A DNA stretch of 64,000 nt from Candidatus Riflebacteria bacterium HGW-Riflebacteria-1. Its GTDB lineage: Bacteria > Muiribacteriota > Ozemobacteria > Ozemobacterales > Ozemobacteraceae. Under the pieces are notes generated by a model. That model did no database searches, was not told the origin of the DNA, and saw only the letters and a program-made list of their open reading frames with translations. The stretch's first letter is position 1, and every line of letters starts with the position of its first letter. This document shows, piece by piece, positions 18,855-29,056 of this stretch. The DNA is taken from positions 62,001-126,000 of the forward strand of contig PGYB01000013.1 of the NCBI GenBank assembly GCA_002839445.1, written 5' to 3'. Made by a program: the position numbers and the translations under genes.

Positions 18855-19739
18855 ATGAAAAGTAAAAAAAACATAAAATACCAAATTGAAGAAATGCGAG
18901 AATGGTTCTCCGAGAGATACGAAGATCCTGTTCATCACTGCCCCCATGATGGCCGGGAAGGTGGATACCTTTACATCTTTGGTGGGCCATATGATGCCAG
19001 AGACATACTTGAGAATACCTTCCGTGAAGAATTTTCAGAAAAAGCCATCGAGGAGTTAATTGAAGAGCTTGAAGGCGAGTGCTTCGAATGGTCGAAAAAA
19101 CAGACCGTAGACGATTTTTACCAAGATGAGTTAGATTCTATCTCATTTCCCTCCGAGCCGTTATCAGATCTACTTGATCAAATTGAAAATTCAGAGAAAG
19201 CAATTTTAGAGTTAAAACCGGATCAAGAAGCCTTTTTTCACCATCTAGTTTTTATTCACACAATAACGATTTTAGAAACATTCCTTTCAGATTACTTCAT
19301 ATCAAAAATCACAATTTCGCCCAGCTGGCTGAAATCATTCGTTCAAAACAATAGAGACTTGTCAGAACGAAAATTCTCATTGTCAGAAATCTACGAGACA
19401 CATAACCAAATTCTTGAGATCGCCAAAAAGTATCTTCTTTCCTTAATTTGGCACAATCTCTCTAAAATAGAGGCGCTCTATAAATGCACTTTTAAAATCT
19501 CTTTCCCTCAAAAGTCGCCCGGCAATTTGAGAAAGGCAATAATAAAGCGGCACGATTTAGTTCATCGCAACGGAAAAGACAAAGACGGCAATCTTGTTTC
19601 CGTTACTAAGAATGAATTGACAGATTTGCTGCAAGAAGTCAGGGACTTTGCATGTGATTTAAACTCAACATTGGAGAAATTGACAGTTCCTGAAGCCATT
19701 GAAAATATAGAGGCCAAGGAGGAAGATTATGGATTCTAA
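18855..19739 (+). CDS. HEPN-domain protein
   Basis: 294 residues. The C-terminal ~180 residues are helical and contain RHDLVH (about residue 231), the R-x4-H catalytic signature of HEPN ribonucleases, preceded by the long helix HTITILETFLSDYF that resembles RiboL-PSP-type HEPN proteins. The first ~95 residues are acidic, with a GGYLYIFGGPYDARDIL patch I do not recognise. HEPN proteins in defence islands cut RNA when activated by phage. It is the first gene of the island and shares 11 bases with the start of the broken small ORF after it. The low G+C, AT-rich codon use differs from the backbone genes upstream, in line with transfer. Confidence 0.75.
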   Translation: MKSKKNIKYQIEEMREWFSERYEDPVHHCPHDGREGGYLYIFGGPYDARDILENTFREEFSEKAIEELIEELEGECFEWSKKQTVDDFYQDELDSISFPSEPLSDLLDQIENSEKAILELKPDQEAFFHHLVFIHTITILETFLSDYFISKITISPSWLKSFVQNNRDLSERKFSLSEIYETHNQILEIAKKYLLSLIWHNLSKIEALYKCTFKISFPQKSPGNLRKAIIKRHDLVHRNGKDKDGNLVSVTKNELTDLLQEVRDFACDLNSTLEKLTVPEAIENIEAKEEDYGF

Positions 19740-19992
19740 AATCAAAACGTTTATAGTCTCTGCCTTAATCAATTGTTGAGATTGGAAATGAGGCTGTTCA
19801 CAACCAACGTAAACCTCTGCTAGGGGCTAGATTGAAGATTGCAGAAATAAACTGAACCAATCGTCGCAGGGGGTTACAAAACATCTACTTGATGATGAGG
19901 AAAAGTTAGGTATAGTTCTTCTCATTCTAGACTTAGTTTTTCTTGCAGCGGTAATGCTTTTAACAGCAGCTTCATTTTTCTTTGTCCATTAG
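19729..19992 (+). pseudogene. Broken small membrane-protein gene after HEPN
   Basis: ATG at 19,729 lies within the end of the HEPN gene. The first frame gives MDSKIKTFIVSALIN and stops. Coding character continues in another frame (IVEIGNEAVHNQRKPLLGA, from 19,772). It then returns to the first frame from about 19,831: KHLLDDEEKLGIVLL, a strongly hydrophobic ~20-residue segment and a TAG at 19,990. Two frameshifts would restore one protein of ~85 residues with a C-terminal membrane segment. Either a decayed partner of the HEPN protein or, less likely, sequence errors. Confidence 0.5.
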
Positions 19993-20032
19993 ATATATCA
20001 ACTGAGGTTGTTAACAATAAAAGGACTTGACT

Positions 20033-21574
20033 ATGAAAACTTCTAAAACAAAAAAGAAAACAGATGATCGGCCTGTTAAAAAATTAACCGATCATGAAAA
20101 GTGCAGCTTAAGTTTTGCGATCGACCATGAGAATGGCTTCGTAAAGGTTTCTGTTGCCGGAGCCCAAGCCCGTCGAGATTACACCTGCCATTACTGCAAG
20201 GCTATGGTTTATAAAAAAACAGGGCAGGTCAGACGACATCATTTTGCCCACTACCCCGGAGCAAGTTGCTCTTATACCGGTGAATCAGACCTGCATTTTG
20301 GCGCAAAATACTATCTATGCGAAAAACTTCGCGCCAATTCTCCTCTTGAGATTGAGGTTCCCCTTGAAATCATGCCGGACGGTAATCTGAAAAGAATATT
20401 ACAGAGAGCCCGTGCAACCAGTTACAAGATTCCGGTAGCCAGTTTTTTCGACAACCTGTTGGCAGAACACCAAGTGGAAAAATATATCGGAGAATATGAG
20501 CCTGACGTTCTTTCAACGTATTGTGGGAAACCGCTAATGGCCTGGGAAATTTGTCATACAAGCCCCATGCATGACCGAAAAATAAGTTTCTTTGAAGAAA
20601 AGAAAATCCCTTATATCGAACTAGAACCATGTGAATATGGTAAGGAAGATTATTCCTTTACGGTTCGGCAACCGGGAAATACCCTGCTGTTTTCTACTGA
20701 AAGCTTTTCGCTGAAGGGCTTGCATGATGTTTTTGCCGAAGAACTACAAACCAGCGTGGCATCAGAAGTAATAAAGTATTTCTTAGATCATTATCAAGAT
20801 CTGATTAACAGCAAGCTGTTCGGAGATCTTGATCTACTTCATCAGGCAGAGATTCCGCTCAATCCCGACTATCTGAATATTGCTCAACCATTTGACGTGC
20901 TTCTTGATTTTCTCGCGAACGCTGGCACTCTCACTATCAAGCAAGATTTTTTCAAATATGTCGCCGGCAGGCAGGAAAAACTGGAAGACCTCATCGAAAT
21001 CGATCTGGTAGAGAGCAAACATGGCTTTGTCATAAAGTTGAATGACAAATACATGGATTCTTCGTTGAACCTGTGCGGCGAATTCTTCAGGCAGTTTTCA
21101 GACCGATTTTGCATAATGGCTGCATTGAATCAGGAAAATGAAATTCTCGAAATGAAGTCAAGGTTCGTTGTCCGAAATATGCAGAGGTGTGAACTCACCA
21201 TCGAAAACTATAGTGAAGTCATGCCATCCAGATGGATAAACCTGAGCTGGTTGGCCTACGGGAAGAATGAAAGAGGCAAACCATGCTATTTGATTACTCC
21301 TGATGAAACCATGCAGGAAGATATTGTTGATGGTCCGCCTGCAGTTCTGGCTGACCCGACTCATGCATGTTACCGCTTCCTCAAGGATCTCCAGAAGGTT
21401 TGTGATATCAAGCTGGTTGTCGGTAAAGGTAAAGACAGTAGAATCCACGTTTTCGGCCTCCATATCGAAGGACTTTATAGCGAAAACGATTTTGATCACC
21501 GGATTAAAGTTTCATTGATGCAGGGCTTTAAAAAGATTCTTTTTTCTAACCCGATGACGGAGGCCAGCAAATGA
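20033..21574 (+). CDS. CoiA-like zinc-finger/PD-(D/E)XK nuclease protein
   Basis: 513 residues from the ATG at 20033, seven bases after AAGGA. Residues about 45-90 match the CoiA N-terminal zinc finger: [15 protein letters not shown] followed by [10 protein letters not shown]. Residues about 150-200 look like the CoiA PD-(D/E)XK core: [18 protein letters not shown] (D and E) and a downstream lysine ([10 protein letters not shown]). The remaining 300 residues are unfamiliar. CoiA-like proteins act on DNA in competence, and related ones occur in defence islands. The gene overlaps the next by ATGA, so the two products are probably made together. I infer a nuclease of the island's defence set; catalytic residues are not proven. 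Confidence 0.65.
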
Positions 21575-21996
21575 TCTACGCAATGACTTACGAAATAAAT
21601 GGAATCTGCGGGCCAGCAGGTTTGCTTGATCAGGCCAGAGAAAAGGTCATTCAGTTTGCTGCTTCAATGGCTCGAATTGCGCTCGATCAGTTGGGTGACG
21701 CAGTAGGACTGATTGAATGGCAAAACCTCTCTGGCGAGGAAGTTGATCCTCGGAAACAACTTGAGTCGCAGGACATTGAGGAAGTCGTGAACATCCTTGA
21801 ACAGAGAAGTGATTGCTTGAAGGAACAATCAGCTGGTTATATTGACCTTTGGGAGTATTCAAACGTATTCGACTTGATCGCAGAACAAGGTGTTGAGTCC
21901 TGGTGCTCTTCTGAATTGAAAGATCAGATTGCAGTAGCCAGAAAAGCCTACTTTGCTGTGGTTAATGACATTGCAAATGAATGGCCGAATATCTGA
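21571..21996 (+). CDS. Hypothetical protein coupled to CoiA-like gene
   Basis: 141 residues, acidic and mostly helical ([40 protein letters not shown]). No domain recognised and no membrane segment or signal. It starts at an ATGA overlap with the CoiA-like gene, which is strong evidence of a two-gene unit. May be a regulator or inhibitor of the upstream nuclease; that is inference from position only. Confidence 0.6.
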
Positions 21997-22213
21997 CGAG
22001 AGTTGTAGCACAGGAGATTAGCACTTTTTTATACTTGTGTCTCGTAGCTGATTTCTCTGACTTCATTTCCAGAGGGCTTTGAAAAAACTTAAATGAGAAA
22101 TTTAATCTTCGCATTGCTACAAGCCCTTGAAAAATTTTGTCAGCTTTATGTTTCCTCAAATCTTAAATTTGACTTGGCCCTGTGGTATTATCCTGGAGTT
22201 GTTCTAGCCAGCC

Positions 22214-22229
22214 TGAATTCATTCAGGTT
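22214..22229. promoter_or_regulatory. Palindrome upstream of hsdM
   Basis: CCTGAAT and ATTCAGG separated by two bases, 33 bases before the hsdM start. It may be an operator for the restriction operon; no regulator is known. Confidence 0.35.
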
Positions 22230-22261
22230 AAGAATAATAATTGAACCCCAGGTGAAATATA

Positions 22262-24382
22262 ATGTCGCAACTTGAAAATATTGAAGCAATTGAAAAAAGA
22301 CTCTGGAGTGCGGCTGACACACTTCGCTCCAACTCCAGCTACGCCTCCAATGAATATTTTCTGCCGGTAATGGGTCTGATCTTTCTGCGTCACGCATACA
22401 GCAGGTTTCTCAAAGTTAAAGATGAAATTCTGCTGTCTTTACCTTCTCGTGGCGGGCGAACTCGCGCTTTGACCAAAGAAGATTTTTCTCAAAAGGGTGC
22501 CATTTTTCTCCAGGACAAGGCCCAGTTTGATCACCTGGTGGCACTCACTGATGCCGATGATCGTGCCGAAGCTGTAATTCAGGCGATGGAGTCGATAGAG
22601 CACGACTACTCAAACCTGAAAGATCAATTACCAAAGTCTGAATACAGAGAACTTGATAACGAAGTTCTGGGCCAGTTGTTGCGCACCCTTAATCCTGAAG
22701 AACTTAAAAAGGCTTCGGGTGACATTTTTGGCCGTATTTATGAGTATTTTCTCACTGGTTTTGCTGATTTGAAAGCTCATGACGGTGGCGAATTCTTCAC
22801 TCCCATTTCTCTGGTCCAGTTAATAGCAAACGTAATCGAGCCTGATCATGGAAAAGTGCTTGACCCAGCCTGTGGCTCCGGCGGGATGTTTGTGCAAAGC
22901 GCCCACTTTGTTGAGCGTATGAAGAAAAATCCGGGCAAGACCCTGACTTTCTACGGAATGGAAAAAAACCCGACAACTATTCGCCTGGCCAAGATGAATC
23001 TTGCTGTTCATGGTCTCGAAGGCAATATTCAAAAAGCTATATCCTATTACGAAGATCCTCACGAAGGTCTATGGGGAAACGCCGATTATGTCATGGCCAA
23101 TCCGCCCTTTAATGTTGATGAGGTTGATGCTGCCAAAATCAAGAGCGATATAGGCCGCCGCCTGCCTTTTGGTCTGCCTGGCATGAATAAAAAGGGTAAA
23201 ATCTCAAACGGAAACTACCTCTGGATTTCATATTTTTACAGCTATCTTGGTAAAACGGGCCGTGCAGGCTTTGTAATGTCTTCACAGGCTTCCAGTGCTG
23301 GAAATGATGAAGCAAAGGTGCGACAGAGTCTTATAGAAACAGGGCATGTAGATGCCATGATCGATATTCGAGGTAATTTTTTCTATACCCGTTCTGTGCC
23401 TTGTCAGCTATGGTTTTTGAACAAAGGCAAGCCTGAAGCACTTAAAAACAAGGTTCTGATGATAGATGCCCGTAATATTTACCGCAAGGTAACCCGGAAA
23501 ATCTTTGATTTTTCGCCAGAACAGCAGCAGAATATCACCGCCATCGTCTGGCTGCATCGCGGTCAGACCGAACGATTTGTCGAATTGAATAAAGGTTATG
23601 TCGAGCAAACCCTATCCGCTGCTGCAGTTTGCCAACCACTGGTGGAAAAATTTAATTCTTTGCTTGGTGAACTAAGCGCCGCCATGTTGCCGTTTCTGCA
23701 AAGTCTACCCAAAGATGCACCCCATGTAGAAAGCTGGTCTGAATTTGAGGCAACCGCAAAAGAGCTGAAAACTCTGGTAACCTCATTTGAAAAAGATACC
23801 AGCAAGGCAACCATGCTCTGGAAATCTGGAAATTTTTCCAATGCCGCTGCGTTGACGCAATTCATTGAAACAGACAAAATAATCGTTGATCTGGCAGAAA
23901 AAAGCCGGCATCTGGCCAAAACCATTGAACATGCCTTCAAATTTATCGCAAAAATCATTGAACTCAGCGACAGCGAGCTAAATTCAAAAGAAAGCAATCT
24001 CTGGGACAACGGCAAAATAAATGGCCCCAGAAAAAACAGCCTGAAAAAACTGGCCGATGAAGCCCGACAGCTGGCGCTTATAGAGCTTAAACAAGTCAGC
24101 TATTTCTACAAGCAGACACACTGGCTGTTGACACGCTTTCCCGAAGGAAAACTTAGAGACGTTGAGGGCCTGGTAAAGCTCGTTGGAATTGAAGAACTCA
24201 AGAATAACGACTGGAGCCTGACTCCAGGCCGTTATGTCGGCGTCGCGCCAGAAGAAGTCGATGAAGACTTCAACTTCGAAGAAACCATCCGCGATATTCA
24301 TCTTGAACTTTCCGACCTCAATGAAGAGGCAATAAAGCTCGCCGCGCAAATCGCCAAGAACTTCGAGGAATTTTTCCAATGA
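22262..24382 (+). CDS. hsdM: Type I restriction-modification methyltransferase subunit
   Basis: 706 residues. Methylates adenine in the target recognised by HsdS. The N-terminal HsdM helical domain (about 1-150) precedes the methyltransferase fold: SAM-binding motif I DPACGSGGMF (about 200) and catalytic NPPF (about 280). The C-terminal ~220 residues are coiled-coil-like and longer than usual (typical HsdM is 500-550 residues). This tail may contact the extra operon partners. Overlaps hsdS by ATGA. Confidence 0.95.
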   Translation: MSQLENIEAIEKRLWSAADTLRSNSSYASNEYFLPVMGLIFLRHAYSRFLKVKDEILLSLPSRGGRTRALTKEDFSQKGAIFLQDKAQFDHLVALTDADDRAEAVIQAMESIEHDYSNLKDQLPKSEYRELDNEVLGQLLRTLNPEELKKASGDIFGRIYEYFLTGFADLKAHDGGEFFTPISLVQLIANVIEPDHGKVLDPACGSGGMFVQSAHFVERMKKNPGKTLTFYGMEKNPTTIRLAKMNLAVHGLEGNIQKAISYYEDPHEGLWGNADYVMANPPFNVDEVDAAKIKSDIGRRLPFGLPGMNKKGKISNGNYLWISYFYSYLGKTGRAGFVMSSQASSAGNDEAKVRQSLIETGHVDAMIDIRGNFFYTRSVPCQLWFLNKGKPEALKNKVLMIDARNIYRKVTRKIFDFSPEQQQNITAIVWLHRGQTERFVELNKGYVEQTLSAAAVCQPLVEKFNSLLGELSAAMLPFLQSLPKDAPHVESWSEFEATAKELKTLVTSFEKDTSKATMLWKSGNFSNAAALTQFIETDKIIVDLAEKSRHLAKTIEHAFKFIAKIIELSDSELNSKESNLWDNGKINGPRKNSLKKLADEARQLALIELKQVSYFYKQTHWLLTRFPEGKLRDVEGLVKLVGIEELKNNDWSLTPGRYVGVAPEEVDEDFNFEETIRDIHLELSDLNEEAIKLAAQIAKNFEEFFQ

Positions 24383-25527
24383 GTTATACTAGTGTTAGGT
24401 TGAGTGAACTATATCTAGAAAACTCTAGAAATGGCATTTATAAATCGAAAGAATACATGGGTTCTGGCACTTTGTTGGTAAAAATGAATCAACTTTTTGG
24501 GAGCCGTTTCATAGATGATAAGCTTTCTAATTTTGACCGTATTGAGCTTACAAATGACGAACTAAATAGATTCATATTGATTGAAGATGATCTTCTATTT
24601 TCAAGAACCTCTGTGGTGCCAGATGGAGTGGGCATTTGTTCTATTGTGAGGCTTACAGATGAGCCCCTATCATTTGAATCAAATCTGATAAGAATTCGTC
24701 TTGATAAATCAAAATGTTGGCCTGAATTAATTTTTAGATATTTTCAATCTTCTATGGGGAGAAACAAAATTTTATCCATTTCTGGAGGCACCAATGTAAA
24801 AACTATTAAAAGCAGTTCTCTTGGTAAACTAGAAATATACTTACCGCCATTTTCTTCGCAAAAAAAAATAGCTTCAATTCTTTCAGTTTACGATGATCTC
24901 ATCGAAAAAAACCGGCGGCGCATCAAACTTCTTGAAGAATCTGCCCGTCTGCTTTATCGCGAATGGTTTGTTCATCTCCGCTTCCCCGGCCAGGAAAGCA
25001 CCAGAATCATCAACGGCCTTCCGGAAGGCTGGACAAAAAAGCCTCTTCGTGATTGCTTTACATTGAATTATGGAAAAGCATTAAAATCAGAAGTTAGGAC
25101 TGATGGGCCTTTTCCTGTATATGGTTCTAGCGGAATAATTGGTTCACATAATAAAGCATTGGTTGAAGGGGCAGGCATCATTGTTGGGCGGAAAGGTAAT
25201 GTTGGCAGCGTATTTTGGGCAACAGCAGATTTTTGGCCAATTGACACCGTGTATTTCGTCAATAAGGACGAATCAAATCTTTATTTGTATTATGCACTTC
25301 AAAGCATTACATTCACTAGCACTGATGTTGCTGTTCCTGGTTTGAATAGAGATTTTGCTTATAGTAGAGAAATTTTAATTCCTGAAGAAAAAATATTAAG
25401 CGAATTTATTACTGAGGCAACTTTGATTAGAAAGCAGATTGAAACCCTTGAAAAATACAGTAACAAACTCGCTAATGCGCGGGGCTTGCTTTTGCCAAGA
25501 CTGATGAGCGGAGAGCTTGAAGTCTGA
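24379..25527 (+). CDS. hsdS: Type I restriction-modification specificity subunit
   Basis: 382 residues, two target-recognition domains separated by the conserved central helices (SVYDDLIEKNRRRIKLLEES, about 173-192) and closed by a similar helix (LANARGLLLPRLMSGELEV). Determines the DNA site for both methylation and cleavage. The recognition-domain segments (24.38-24.85 and 25.05-25.4 kb) are visibly more AT-rich than the conserved helices, the usual mark of domain swapping. ATGA overlap with hsdM. Confidence 0.95.
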   Translation: MSYTSVRLSELYLENSRNGIYKSKEYMGSGTLLVKMNQLFGSRFIDDKLSNFDRIELTNDELNRFILIEDDLLFSRTSVVPDGVGICSIVRLTDEPLSFESNLIRIRLDKSKCWPELIFRYFQSSMGRNKILSISGGTNVKTIKSSSLGKLEIYLPPFSSQKKIASILSVYDDLIEKNRRRIKLLEESARLLYREWFVHLRFPGQESTRIINGLPEGWTKKPLRDCFTLNYGKALKSEVRTDGPFPVYGSSGIIGSHNKALVEGAGIIVGRKGNVGSVFWATADFWPIDTVYFVNKDESNLYLYYALQSITFTSTDVAVPGLNRDFAYSREILIPEEKILSEFITEATLIRKQIETLEKYSNKLANARGLLLPRLMSGELEV

Positions 25528-25568
25528 GCCTTGTTAGGGTATTTTATTCGTATACTGAGGTCGAGAAT

Positions 25569-26531
25569 ATGGCTACGGCAGAACAGATAAAAAGTTTGAT
25601 TCGCTCACATTACAGCGATGATCTGGAGCGATTCTATACCTTGGCTCTGCAGGTCGCTTCTTATGAAGCGCGGCAGGGTCATACTGCGCTGGCATTGGAC
25701 ATTCGCAATATTGTCGATGCCGAGCGCAAGAAAGCCGGGCCTCGGGTTGTCATTCCATTCCCACGTGATTTAAAGGGGCTGGTATTAACCGAAGAGCCCT
25801 CTGTTCCGTTGGCCGCTATGGTTATGCCAACAGAAATCTGCGGTCGCCTGGACCGGATAATACACGAATATCGCCAGCAGAATAAGCTCAAATCCCACGG
25901 CTTACAGCATCGCCGCAAACTACTTTTGATTGGCGCGCCCGGCACCGGTAAAACCATGACCGCCAGAGTTCTGGCAAAAGAGCTTCACCTGCCATTGCAC
26001 ACAATTCAGGTTGACCGGCTGGTAACCAAGTTTATGGGCGAAACCAGCGCCAAGCTGCGCCAGATATTCGACATGATTCAGCAGGAGCACGCCGTGTATC
26101 TTTTCGATGAGTTTGATGCCATTGGAGGCGACCGCTCAAACGACAACGATGTTGGCGAAATGCGGCGCGTTCTCAATGCTTTTTTACAGTTCATTGAGCA
26201 GGATACCTCTGACAGCCTTATTGTCGCAGCAACCAATAACCCTAAATTATTAGACAAAGCACTTTACCGCCGCTTTGATGATGTTCTTTATTATGAACTG
26301 CCAGATTCAAAACAAAGAAAAACACTGATTGCCAATGTTCTTGCCCTGTTTCAAAGCCCGGGCTTCGCCTGGAAAAAAATTCTGCAACAGAGTGAAGGCC
26401 TGAGTCACGCTGAAATAGACATTGCCTGCAGAGATGCCATTAAAGTTGCCATTCTTGCTGATCGCAGCAATGTAAGTGGCGATGAGCTATTACAAAGTTT
26501 AAAAGAAAAACAGAATACACACACCAAATAA
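25569..26531 (+). CDS. AAA ATPase of an IetAS-like defence pair
   Basis: 320 residues. AAA domain with Walker A GAPGTGKTMTARVLA (about 122), Walker B YLFDEFDAIGG (about 176), sensor AATNNPKLLDKA (about 220) and the arginine-finger region YRRFDD. The ~110 N-terminal residues are helical. It lies 18 bases upstream of a subtilisin-family protease; an ATPase/subtilase gene pair is the composition of the described IetAS antiphage system. I infer that the ATPase controls the protease. The pair sits inside a type I restriction operon, 41 bases after hsdS. Confidence 0.8.
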   Translation: MATAEQIKSLIRSHYSDDLERFYTLALQVASYEARQGHTALALDIRNIVDAERKKAGPRVVIPFPRDLKGLVLTEEPSVPLAAMVMPTEICGRLDRIIHEYRQQNKLKSHGLQHRRKLLLIGAPGTGKTMTARVLAKELHLPLHTIQVDRLVTKFMGETSAKLRQIFDMIQQEHAVYLFDEFDAIGGDRSNDNDVGEMRRVLNAFLQFIEQDTSDSLIVAATNNPKLLDKALYRRFDDVLYYELPDSKQRKTLIANVLALFQSPGFAWKKILQQSEGLSHAEIDIACRDAIKVAILADRSNVSGDELLQSLKEKQNTHTK

Positions 26532-26549
26532 TTATGAGGATTTTTATTA

Positions 26550-29045
26550 ATGCAAAGGCAACTGCCGCACCTTCCGATCAAAGTATCTGAAACAACTGTT
26601 TTTAAGGCGAAGGGGGGCGGCTCCTCAACCCCTATAGCTTTTAAAGATCGAACTATCCATAGTGCTATTCTTAGGCAGCAGCTCGAAAAAGCTTGGTCCC
26701 AGGCGGCAGAAGAAAAAATTGTTCACCACACCAGTAGAAGCGGTATTTATCTGGAGTTTAGGGGTGACGATGGTTATGAACTTGCTGTCGAAAGTCTTGA
26801 AAGTTTGCGTGAGAAAGACCCTTCAAAAAGAGTCAAGCTGTTAAATGTCAGAAAGGAAAGCGTTCAAGTTGGCGAAAAAATCGAAAGTGTTACCGTTGCA
26901 ACTATTTTTACTCCATCGGACAAAAAAAACCTGCTTTTCGACAAACTTGAGGAATACGCTTCCAAAGATACTCCCAAAGGTAAGCCAAGAAACGCAAAAC
27001 TTTTTGGAAATATTTCCAATATAAGAATGGCACTGGATGTCGAGCCTTTTTGGCAAGATTCAAAAAACCTGATCCCATCTGACCAGCCAGAATGGTGCGA
27101 GGTTTGGTTGAGTTCAGACCAGTTGGAAGTTATTAAGGGCTTTGAAGATCTGTTAGCTGAAGTTGGAATAACTTCGAAGCCTGGGTTTATAAGATTCCCA
27201 GAGCGAACTGTAAAGCTTGTGCATGCAAGTATGCCTCAACTTGCAAAATTAACAAGGAATTCACCTGATATTGCAGAATATCGTCGCGCAAAAGAAACCG
27301 CAGCTTTCTGGTGCAATCAGAGCAATAAAGACCAGGTCGAATGGGCTAGAGATTTTCTTAAAAGATTAAAAGTTGAAAACAATGCAACGGTTTCTGTTTG
27401 TATTCTTGATACCGGCGTAAACAATGGTCATCCGTTGTTAAAACCAATTCTGAGTGATGAAGATTGCCAAGCGGTTAAAAACGTTTGGGGAAGCAATGAT
27501 CTCGATGGTCACGGGACTCTTATGGCTGGCTTGACAGCTTATGGCGATCTCCGAGAAATCCTTTCTCATAACGCGATTGTTCAACAGAGACATTTTCTTG
27601 AATCTGTTAAAATTCTGCCCCATTCTGGCAAGAATGAGCCCCACTTATGGGGTTTGATAACACAACAGGGTGTTTATAAGGCAGAAGCACAAGCTCCAGA
27701 ACGTAAGAGAATCTCTTGCATGGCTGTTTCAGCTGATGATTCTCGCGATAACGGTCGCCCTTCTTCATGGTCAGCAGCAATAGACAAGTTAACTTCTGGT
27801 GCCGAAGACGACAACAGAAGACTTTTGATTGTCTGTGCTGGAAATTTAACTACATGGGATAAAGCACAGTATTATCCGGATACACAATTGGAAAACTCTG
27901 TGCATGACCCTGGGCAATCTTGGAATGCTTTGACTGTTGGCGCAATGACTGAGCTGGTATATATTGAAGACAGAACTTTTGCGGGTTTTCAAGCCATTGC
28001 CCCCGCTGGTGGTTTGTCCCCGTTTACAACGACTTCTCTCACATGGGAAAACAAATGGCCTATTAAGCCAGAAATTGTTATGGAGGGAGGAAATTCTATT
28101 CCCGGCATCATGTCTGGGCATATAGATGAATGCTGCGTTGATTTATCCCTGTTATCAACACATTTCAAGCCCCATGATGCTCACTTTGCACCATTTAACA
28201 TGACCAGTGCTGCAACCGCTCAGGCGGCATGGTTTGCTGCTCAGATTCAAGCTCAATATCCAGATTACTGGCCTGAGACGATACGCGCACTTATGGTCCA
28301 CTCCGCAGATTGGACCAAGGCCATGAAAGAACAATTCCCTACCAATGACAACAAAAATTCTTACGAGAAATTGCTTAAATCTTGTGGCTATGGTCTGCCG
28401 AACCTCGAAAAAGCGCTTTTTTCAGCAAGCTCCAGCTTAACCCTGGTTGCTCAAACAGAAATCCAGCCTTTCGTAAAGAATACTATAGGCGGCGGTTATA
28501 AAAGAGACATGCACCTTTTTGAGTTGCCTTGGCCGAAGGAGGTTCTAAGGGAATTGCCGGACAATATTGAAGTTCAGATGAGGGTAACTTTGTCATACTT
28601 CATTGAACCAAGCCCAGGTGAAAGAGGCAGGAATAGCCGCTATAGATATGCCTCTCATGGTTTGCGATTTGACTTGAACACGCCTTTAGAGGACATGGGA
28701 GAGTTCGTGAATCGCATAAATAAAGAAGCGCGGGAAGAAGAAGATAATACGCTTAGCAAAGAAAGTGCAGCAAAGTATTGGACTTTTGGAAAGACGATAA
28801 GAGATAAAGGTTCCATTCACTCTGATGTTTGGAAAGGATCAGCTCACGACCTGGCCGAATCAAATTACATAGTGGTATACCCTGTTACTGGCTGGTGGAA
28901 AGACCAATCGCAGCTTAAGAAACATTATAGGAAAACTAGGTATTCTCTGATCGTTTCAATTCACACTTCTGACCAGAAAGTAGATATTTATACGCCTGTA
29001 GCAATTAAGCTTGGGGTTGTTATACCAGTTGAAGTCAAAGTTTAA
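26550..29045 (+). CDS. Subtilisin-family (S8) serine protease of the IetAS-like pair
   Basis: 831 residues, cytoplasmic (no signal peptide). The catalytic triad is readable: Asp in VCILDTGVNNGHP (about 286), His in DGHGTLMAGL (about 319) and Ser in NMTSAATAQAA (about 552). The ~270-residue N-terminal region and ~200-residue C-terminal region have no recognised domain. S8 peptidases next to AAA ATPases are known anti-phage effectors; the target is unknown. The gene follows the ATPase by 18 bases and precedes hsdR by 11, so all five genes are probably one transcript. Confidence 0.85.
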   Translation: MQRQLPHLPIKVSETTVFKAKGGGSSTPIAFKDRTIHSAILRQQLEKAWSQAAEEKIVHHTSRSGIYLEFRGDDGYELAVESLESLREKDPSKRVKLLNVRKESVQVGEKIESVTVATIFTPSDKKNLLFDKLEEYASKDTPKGKPRNAKLFGNISNIRMALDVEPFWQDSKNLIPSDQPEWCEVWLSSDQLEVIKGFEDLLAEVGITSKPGFIRFPERTVKLVHASMPQLAKLTRNSPDIAEYRRAKETAAFWCNQSNKDQVEWARDFLKRLKVENNATVSVCILDTGVNNGHPLLKPILSDEDCQAVKNVWGSNDLDGHGTLMAGLTAYGDLREILSHNAIVQQRHFLESVKILPHSGKNEPHLWGLITQQGVYKAEAQAPERKRISCMAVSADDSRDNGRPSSWSAAIDKLTSGAEDDNRRLLIVCAGNLTTWDKAQYYPDTQLENSVHDPGQSWNALTVGAMTELVYIEDRTFAGFQAIAPAGGLSPFTTTSLTWENKWPIKPEIVMEGGNSIPGIMSGHIDECCVDLSLLSTHFKPHDAHFAPFNMTSAATAQAAWFAAQIQAQYPDYWPETIRALMVHSADWTKAMKEQFPTNDNKNSYEKLLKSCGYGLPNLEKALFSASSSLTLVAQTEIQPFVKNTIGGGYKRDMHLFELPWPKEVLRELPDNIEVQMRVTLSYFIEPSPGERGRNSRYRYASHGLRFDLNTPLEDMGEFVNRINKEAREEEDNTLSKESAAKYWTFGKTIRDKGSIHSDVWKGSAHDLAESNYIVVYPVTGWWKDQSQLKKHYRKTRYSLIVSIHTSDQKVDIYTPVAIKLGVVIPVEVKV

Positions 29046-29056
29046 GGGATCAATAG

